Source: Paenibacillus sp. FSL R10-2734
GTDB taxonomy: Bacteria; Bacillota; Bacilli; Paenibacillales; Paenibacillaceae
NCBI RefSeq assembly: GCF_037963865.1
Contig: NZ_CP150170.1
Coordinates: 3,906,001-3,970,000, forward strand
Reading direction: 5' to 3'
DNA: 64,000 bases
Shown: positions 59,322 to 64,000 of the stretch, one piece after another
Numbering within the stretch: the first letter of the stretch is position 1
Layout: each line of letters starts with the position of its first letter
Program-made: the position numbers and the translations under genes
The notes under the pieces: generated by a model
Seen by the model: only the letters and a program-made list of their open reading frames with translations
Databases searched by the model: none
What the model was told of the DNA's origin: nothing

Positions 59322-60004
59322 GCCATCAAATCTGGAAGCTGTTTAAGCATGAATGTAAGGATATACTTCGTAATCCAGCGACTGTGATTTTAATTATTTT
59401 GCCTATATTTATGGCTAAGGTAATCATTACTGTAGTGGACAAGGGCGGTCTTGACTTCATGCTACTTTCTACTTGGATATTGTTTGCGCAAGTGATGGTA
59501 GGGATCATGATTACCGGCCCTGGGTTAATTGAGGAGCGGGAGAGTAAGACTTTTGATGCACTGCTGATCACCCCGTTAAGCAGAGGGCAGATCATTACTG
59601 CTAAAGCTGGATCTGTTCTTGTTTTTTCTTTGTTTTCACAGCTGATAGTGTATGTATTAAATCAAGGTCTGACAATGAATTTATTACCTGCGTTGTTATT
59701 TATGTTATTGGGTGGAATTATCTTTGTACAAGTTGGAATCATCATTGGATTAAAGGTAAGTTCCTCCAAAAATGGTTCGGCCATCAGCTCCGCGTTTATG
59801 GTTGTTTTTTTCTTAGTAGCTTCTGTTTATTTGGCTCTTCCTGAATGGACCTATCCGATATTTGCTGTTCTGCCAAGTATTGAAATTGTCCAGAATCTAA
59901 ACAGTATTCTTATTGGAGAAGGATTATTGCTCGTAGAAAGTCTGCTTTTGCTCTTGTGGATGGCGGTGCTATCGGTCTGGATTTGGAAGACGGGTAAAGA
60001 GTAG
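59318..60004 (+). CDS. ABC-2 type exporter permease
   Basis: A 228-residue membrane protein with six hydrophobic segments. LIEERESKTFDALLITPLSR is the ABC-2 membrane family motif before the third helix. TTG start overlapping the ATPase stop (TTGA). With the ATPase it exports an unidentified substrate; fluoroquinolone-type export is one option for this size, not proven. Confidence 0.78.
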   Translation: MSHQIWKLFKHECKDILRNPATVILIILPIFMAKVIITVVDKGGLDFMLLSTWILFAQVMVGIMITGPGLIEERESKTFDALLITPLSRGQIITAKAGSVLVFSLFSQLIVYVLNQGLTMNLLPALLFMLLGGIIFVQVGIIIGLKVSSSKNGSAISSAFMVVFFLVASVYLALPEWTYPIFAVLPSIEIVQNLNSILIGEGLLLVESLLLLLWMAVLSVWIWKTGKE

Positions 60005-60083
60005 AACTTGTCAGAATGAGGTTACCCATGGTATAGTTCAAGACGCAATAAGCTTGAAGAAGAAGTCTGCACGGATTGTGCAG

Positions 60084-60120
60084 GAGAGGTTCGCGAACTC
60101 CCTCTATAAAAAACTAAGAG
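60084..60120 (+). ncRNA. PreQ1 riboswitch (class I)
   Basis: AGAGGTTCGCGAACTCCCTC followed by TATAAAAAACTAA. The hairpin, C-rich loop link and A-rich tail are the class I preQ1 aptamer, which forms a pseudoknot on binding preQ1. It sits ahead of queF, so preQ1 feeds back on its own pathway. Confidence 0.88.
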
Positions 60121-60136
60121 TATATTAAATATTATA

Positions 60137-60180
60137 AACGGATGTTGTCCTTTAACTGGACGCTGCCTCCGTTTCTTCTT
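60137..60180 (+). terminator. Riboswitch expression-platform terminator
   Basis: AAACGGA...GTCC, loop TTTAACT, GGAC...TCCGTTT with TCTTCTT. Ends 80 bases before queF; likely the on-off switch. Confidence 0.65.
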
Positions 60181-60259
60181 AGTGGAGCCAAGTTTTCGAA
60201 ATCTCGTTCTTCTTTCCATTACCGGCCAAGGCCGAAGGAAAAGAGAGGGGTTTTTTGTC

Positions 60260-60760
60260 GTGTCAGAAGGAAGATTGCAAGAGGAAATGCAAGAAGTCAC
60301 TTTGCTTGGTAATCAGGGAACGCAGTACAAGTTTGGTTATGATCCAGCTATTCTTGAGGTGTTTGATAACAAGCATCCTGGGCGAGATTATTTTGTTAAA
60401 TTCAACTGCCCTGAGTTCACAAGCTTGTGTCCTGTAACGGGTCAGCCGGATTTTGCCACACTGTATATTTCGTATATCCCTGAACAGAAGATGGTGGAAT
60501 CCAAATCATTAAAGCTATATCTGTTTAGCTTCCGTAACCACGGTGACTTTCATGAGGACTGTGTCAACATTATTATGAATGACCTGATCTCACTGATGGA
60601 TCCGCGTTACATTGAGGTATGGGGCAAGTTCACTCCGCGTGGAGGCATATCGATTGATCCTTATTGCAACTATGGAAGACCGGGTACGAAGTATGAGGCG
60701 ATGGCGGAGCACCGCTTAATGAATCACGACCTCTATCCGGAAAAAGTGGACAACCGCTAA
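60260..60760 (+). CDS. queF: NADPH-dependent 7-cyano-7-deazaguanine reductase
   Basis: A 166-residue QueF of the short form, reducing preQ0 to preQ1. CPEFTSLCPVTGQPDFATLY has the catalytic Cys, and SLKLYLFSFRNHGDFHEDC carries the conserved Glu and His. GTG 60260 follows AGAGAGGGG and gives the family length; the earlier ATG at 60182 lies in the riboswitch leader. First gene of queFCDE. Confidence 0.92.
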   Translation: MSEGRLQEEMQEVTLLGNQGTQYKFGYDPAILEVFDNKHPGRDYFVKFNCPEFTSLCPVTGQPDFATLYISYIPEQKMVESKSLKLYLFSFRNHGDFHEDCVNIIMNDLISLMDPRYIEVWGKFTPRGGISIDPYCNYGRPGTKYEAMAEHRLMNHDLYPEKVDNR

Positions 60761-60793
60761 TCCCCATAAGTTGATAAATAAGGAGAGATTAAG

Positions 60794-61456
60794 ATGAACA
60801 AAAAAGCACTCGTCGTATTCAGCGGCGGACAAGATAGCACCACTTGCCTAGTTTGGGCTTTGAAGCAGTTTGAGGAAGTACAGGTAGTTACCTTCAACTA
60901 CAATCAGCGTCATGCAGCTGAAATCGAAGTTGCAACAGAAATAGCTGCTAAGTTTAATGTGAAACAGCATATCCTTGACCTTGGACTGCTAAATCAGCTG
61001 GCACCAAATGCACTCACACGTCAGGATATTGATATCGTTGCTGGCGAAGGTGATGAGCTTCCGAGTACGTTTGTGGACGGACGGAATCTGTTGTTTTTAT
61101 CTTTTGCCGCAATATTAGCTAAACAGCTGGGTTACTCCCATATCGTTACTGGTGTCTGCCAAACGGACTTTAGTGGGTATCCGGACTGCCGTGATGTTTT
61201 TGTGAAATCACTGAATGTTACACTCAATTTATCTATGGACTATGAGTTTGCGATTCACACTCCACTGATGTGGCTAGATAAGAAAGAAACGTGGAAGATG
61301 GCCGATGAACTGGGTTACTTTGATTATGTTCGCGAGCACACATTGACCTGTTATAACGGTATTATTGGCAGTGGCTGCGGCTCTTGTCCAGCTTGTCTAT
61401 TGCGTCAGCGTGGACTTGAGCAATATGAGGCAGAGAGAACGGAGGTCGGTTCTTAA
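60794..61456 (+). CDS. queC: 7-cyano-7-deazaguanine synthase
   Basis: A 220-residue ATP-pyrophosphatase-type enzyme that turns CDG into preQ0. The PP-loop SGGQDSTT is at residues 10-17. Near the C-terminus GSGCGSCPACLLR provides the zinc-binding Cys set. AAGGAGAG precedes the ATG. It overlaps the next gene by one base. Confidence 0.92.
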   Translation: MNKKALVVFSGGQDSTTCLVWALKQFEEVQVVTFNYNQRHAAEIEVATEIAAKFNVKQHILDLGLLNQLAPNALTRQDIDIVAGEGDELPSTFVDGRNLLFLSFAAILAKQLGYSHIVTGVCQTDFSGYPDCRDVFVKSLNVTLNLSMDYEFAIHTPLMWLDKKETWKMADELGYFDYVREHTLTCYNGIIGSGCGSCPACLLRQRGLEQYEAERTEVGS

Positions 61457-61938
61457 TGCTTAATGAAGTCTCAGTCTGCAAAATATTTACGTTTGACGCG
61501 GCGCATCAGTTAGTGGGTCACAAGGGGAAATGCAGCAACCTACACGGACATACGTATAAGCTCGAAGTAGTGCTAAAGGGCAAACCTGTGGCTGCGGAAG
61601 GCCACTCAGACGAAGGTTTTGTTATTGATTTCAGCGATATCAAAACGACAGTGCAACAAAGTCTTGTAGACCGTCTAGATCACGCTTTTCTGGCTATGGG
61701 AAATGAACCTATATTAGAGACTTTAACGAACACAGGATCTAAGGTAGCCTTGTTGTCTTTCCGAACCACTGTTGAAAATATGTCCTGTTATATAGCCTAC
61801 AAGCTTAAACAAACAGGGTTGCCGCTGTATTCGGTAAAACTGTGGGAGACACCAACCTCCTGGGCTGAAGTATTGGCTGAGGATATTCCCGAAGCAGGGC
61901 CGTCATACCGCTTGTATGGAGGCTGTGACTGTGAGTAA
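61456..61938 (+). CDS. queD: 6-carboxy-5,6,7,8-tetrahydropterin synthase
   Basis: A 160-residue T-fold enzyme. Zinc-binding His are in FDAAHQL and LHGHTYKLEV, and VIDFSDIK is a conserved family block. The catalytic Cys lies in GKCSNLHGH. Slightly longer than the usual 120-150 residues. ATG overlaps the queC stop, so the two are translationally coupled. Confidence 0.9.
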   Translation: MLNEVSVCKIFTFDAAHQLVGHKGKCSNLHGHTYKLEVVLKGKPVAAEGHSDEGFVIDFSDIKTTVQQSLVDRLDHAFLAMGNEPILETLTNTGSKVALLSFRTTVENMSCYIAYKLKQTGLPLYSVKLWETPTSWAEVLAEDIPEAGPSYRLYGGCDCE

Positions 61939-62653
61939 GATTCCCGTAATTGAAATGTTCGGTCCAACCATTCAAGGTGAAGGTGCGGTAATTGGTGTGA
62001 AGACGATGTTTGTCCGCACCTATGGTTGTGATTATCGCTGTGGCTGGTGTGACTCCGCATTTACTTGGGATGGTACTGCTAAGGATAAGGTTCGAATGCT
62101 GGCTGCGGATGAAATCATGGATGAACTACTGGACCTAGCGGGAGATAATTTCGACTGTGTTACGATTTCAGGCGGTAATCCTGCTTTGATTGGTGAAGGG
62201 ATGGGTTCTTTTATCAACTTGCTTCATGAGCGAGGGAAACAAGCGGCTATAGAGACCCAGGGTAGTAAATGGCAGGAATGGTTCAACGACGTGGATGTGC
62301 TGACGATTAGTCCGAAACCACCAAGCTCAGGGATGACGACGAATTGGGAAATGCTAGATAACATCATGAGTAGGATGGAGAATCTTGGACGTTCCACGCA
62401 TAGTTTAAAGGTCGTAGTGTTTGATGATAGGGATTTTGATTATGCAAAAGACATTCACCAGCGATATCCAAATGTGCAGCTATTCCTGCAGCCTGGTAAT
62501 GATGATGTCACTGAAGAGGGCAACATTTCTGCCCGACTTCTTGGAAGGCTGGAATGGTTGTTTAATAAAGTAATCGTAGACTCTGAGATGAATAGAGTAC
62601 GCGTGCTTCCTCAGTTGCATGCTTTGATCTGGCATAATAAGCGTGGCAAGTGA
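61931..62653 (+). CDS. queE: 7-carboxy-7-deazaguanine synthase
   Basis: A 240-residue radical SAM enzyme. GCDYRCGWCDS holds the three Cys (CxxxCxxC) that bind the 4Fe-4S cluster, near residue 34, and TISGGNPAL is the SAM-binding GGNP motif. GTG 61931 is eight bases after GGAGG, better than the ATG at 61916; it overlaps the queD end by 8 bases. Confidence 0.9.
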   Translation: MSKIPVIEMFGPTIQGEGAVIGVKTMFVRTYGCDYRCGWCDSAFTWDGTAKDKVRMLAADEIMDELLDLAGDNFDCVTISGGNPALIGEGMGSFINLLHERGKQAAIETQGSKWQEWFNDVDVLTISPKPPSSGMTTNWEMLDNIMSRMENLGRSTHSLKVVVFDDRDFDYAKDIHQRYPNVQLFLQPGNDDVTEEGNISARLLGRLEWLFNKVIVDSEMNRVRVLPQLHALIWHNKRGK

Positions 62654-62669
62654 AAAATATTGAAATGTA

Positions 62670-62701
62670 AGGGGTGTCTGCTTAGCAGATGCCCTTTTTT
62701 G
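62670..62701 (+). terminator. Terminator of the que operon
   Basis: GGGTGTCTGC, loop TTA, GCAGATGCCC, then TTTTTTG. Confidence 0.88.
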
Positions 62702-62780
62702 TTGAAAAGAGTCTTCAAATAGGTAGATTGATAGCCTCATTTTCTGGTATGATTTTCATAAAAGTTATAGGAGGTACCTA

Positions 62781-63305
62781 ATGGGAATTTCAACCGCACT
62801 ATTAATTATTGATGTTCAAGAAGCTATGTTCTCCTATCCTGATCAAAAGCTGTACGATGAAGAGGGTGTGATGGAAAGGATTATTTCCCTTCAGCACAAA
62901 GCTAGGGTGGCAGGTACTCCAATTGTTTATATTCAACACACAGAAGATGAGGAATACACAAAAGGTACACCTACATGGCAGATCAGTCACCGGATCACAC
63001 CACAGGAAGGCGAGGTTATTGTTGAGAAGCCCACTTGGGATGCCTTTCACCAAACAGTGCTGCAAGATGAGCTACAAAAGCTCGGGATCACGAATCTGGT
63101 GATTTGTGGGATGCAAAGTGAGTTCTGCCTAGATACGACGATAAGACGCGCATACAGTATGGGATATAAGAGTGTTCTCGTCCAAGATGCTCATAGCACC
63201 TTTGATAATGGGGTTCTGAATAGTAGTGAGATCGTTAAGCATCATAATGCAGTAATCGGAGGGAGATTCGCCCAGTTACGAGCTGAAAGCGAGGTTCAGT
63301 TCTAG
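62781..63305 (+). CDS. Isochorismatase-family cysteine hydrolase
   Basis: A 174-residue hydrolase. Catalytic Asp in LLIIDVQ, Lys in VEKPTWDAF and Cys in CGMQSEFCLDTT form the family triad; the cis-peptide site GMQSE is present. Members cleave isochorismate, nicotinamide or related amides; the substrate is not clear. AGGAGG precedes the ATG. It abuts the VanW gene with no gap. Confidence 0.82.
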   Translation: MGISTALLIIDVQEAMFSYPDQKLYDEEGVMERIISLQHKARVAGTPIVYIQHTEDEEYTKGTPTWQISHRITPQEGEVIVEKPTWDAFHQTVLQDELQKLGITNLVICGMQSEFCLDTTIRRAYSMGYKSVLVQDAHSTFDNGVLNSSEIVKHHNAVIGGRFAQLRAESEVQF

Positions 63306-64000
63306 ATGAATACACCTCAGGCGGCCATGAAACCTATTCAGCGTTCTCGACTTAGACTATTTGCCGGAAAGCGATATTTTATTTGGAAAAGATATTTGAA
63401 ATGGTGCACAAGCCGCAGCAAGGTGGCGAAGCAGCGCACTAGTGATATTTTATCTTATGAGGCAATGACTCACGCTACACCGTTATTAAGAAGTCTTCGG
63501 AATGTAGATATGGTGCTTCAATACAATAAAATAACTAATATACGGCTGGCGATCGCGAAACTGGATGGACTCATGGTGCGGCCTGGGGAAACTTTCTCCT
63601 ATTGGAGAAGCATTGGTAAGCCTAGTAAGCGAAAAGGCTATTTGGAGGGTATGGTGCTGCATTATGGCGGTTTTCATTCTGGAGTTGGCGGGGGGCTATG
63701 CCAGTTGTCCAATTTGATCTACTGGATGACATTGCATACACCACTTACCGTTACGGAACGGCATCGTCATAGCTATGATGTATTTCCAGATGAACAGCGT
63801 ACACAGCCTTTTGGAAGCGGGGCCACCTGTTCTTATAATTATTTGGATCTTCAAGTGAAGAATAACACGAATCAAACGTATCAATTAAAGCTCTGGCTGA
63901 ATGATAGTCATTTGTTTGGGGAATGGAGATGCGATGAGCAGCCCCTCTATAAATATGAAGTGTACGAAAGTGATCATCGGATTAGCTTGGAGCCTTGGGG
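63306..64000 (+). CDS. VanW family protein (partial, runs off the window)
   Basis: The frame opens at ATG 63306 directly after the previous stop and is still open at 64000, giving 231 residues. The VanW domain begins near residue 75 with VRPGETFSYWRSIGKPSKRK, then GVGGGLCQLSNLIYWMTLHT with HRHSYDVFPD. VanW occurs with vancomycin-resistance clusters and widely in Firmicutes, with unknown function. Unlike secreted VanW proteins, the first 60 residues are basic with no clear signal peptide. Confidence 0.82.
   Translation, partial: MNTPQAAMKPIQRSRLRLFAGKRYFIWKRYLKWCTSRSKVAKQRTSDILSYEAMTHATPLLRSLRNVDMVLQYNKITNIRLAIAKLDGLMVRPGETFSYWRSIGKPSKRKGYLEGMVLHYGGFHSGVGGGLCQLSNLIYWMTLHTPLTVTERHRHSYDVFPDEQRTQPFGSGATCSYNYLDLQVKNNTNQTYQLKLWLNDSHLFGEWRCDEQPLYKYEVYESDHRISLEPW

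Overview
The window reads as a stretch of chromosome from an endospore-forming, low-to-mid GC Firmicute, most probably Paenibacillus. The evidence is the sporulation and germination genes (a YjcZ-type peptide, gerPABCDE, cwlJ-gerQ), strong AGGAGG ribosome binding sites with frequent TTG/GTG starts, a XerS-type recombinase, a c-di-AMP riboswitch in front of a KimA-type potassium permease, and the general protein style. No rRNA, tRNA or CRISPR array was seen.

Layout. 0-7.7 kb: the tail of a MoeA-like gene, xerS, a GNAT, a YjcZ peptide, a TetR-flavodoxin pair, a SunI-like protein, a Gfo/Idh oxidoreductase, a WYL regulator and an MFS transporter. 7.8-15 kb: an SgrR-like regulator divergent from the MFS gene, a possible 22-residue peptide gene with its own promoter and terminator, panE-like, VOC, a divergent TetR/SDR pair with palindromic operators, two GNATs and a small zinc-ribbon gene. 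15-18.7 kb: an Hsp20-like gene divergent from gerPABCDE, then a secreted beta-propeller. 18.9-27.9 kb: esterase, an APC permease with divergent LysR, a second tyrosine recombinase, ldh, another APC permease, a BNR lipoprotein and a Cys-rich peptide behind an Fnr-like box. 28-30.7 kb: DUF2500, cwlJ, gerQ and a ruined IS3-type element.

30.8-45.3 kb is an accessory region. It is a decayed prophage: ArpU/RinA-like regulator, IDEAL-domain protein, holin, M15 endolysin, second holin, SOS-type promoter, and several frameshifted genes. Mixed in are secreted proteins of unknown function, many tiny membrane proteins and two related membrane-anchored Mrr-type nucleases. The endolysin has Asn where the family has a zinc-binding Asp.

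45.6-64 kb returns to core functions: a CNNM/CorC protein behind a structured leader, nine 52-bp tandem repeats, bdbD-bdbC, riboswitch-controlled kimA, a Fur-controlled siderophore uptake locus (binding protein, two permeases, ATPase, FhuF-like reductase), murB, an ABC exporter, a preQ1 riboswitch with queF-queC-queD-queE, an isochorismatase-like hydrolase and the start of a VanW protein.

The most unusual signal is a family of four 28-bp dif-like sites (two 11-bp arms around a 6-bp spacer) between genes in the first 19 kb. The same window holds two tyrosine recombinases, and a separate 28-bp direct repeat brackets xerS and its neighbours. Together these suggest Xer-type modular recombination, although an operator family is the main alternative.
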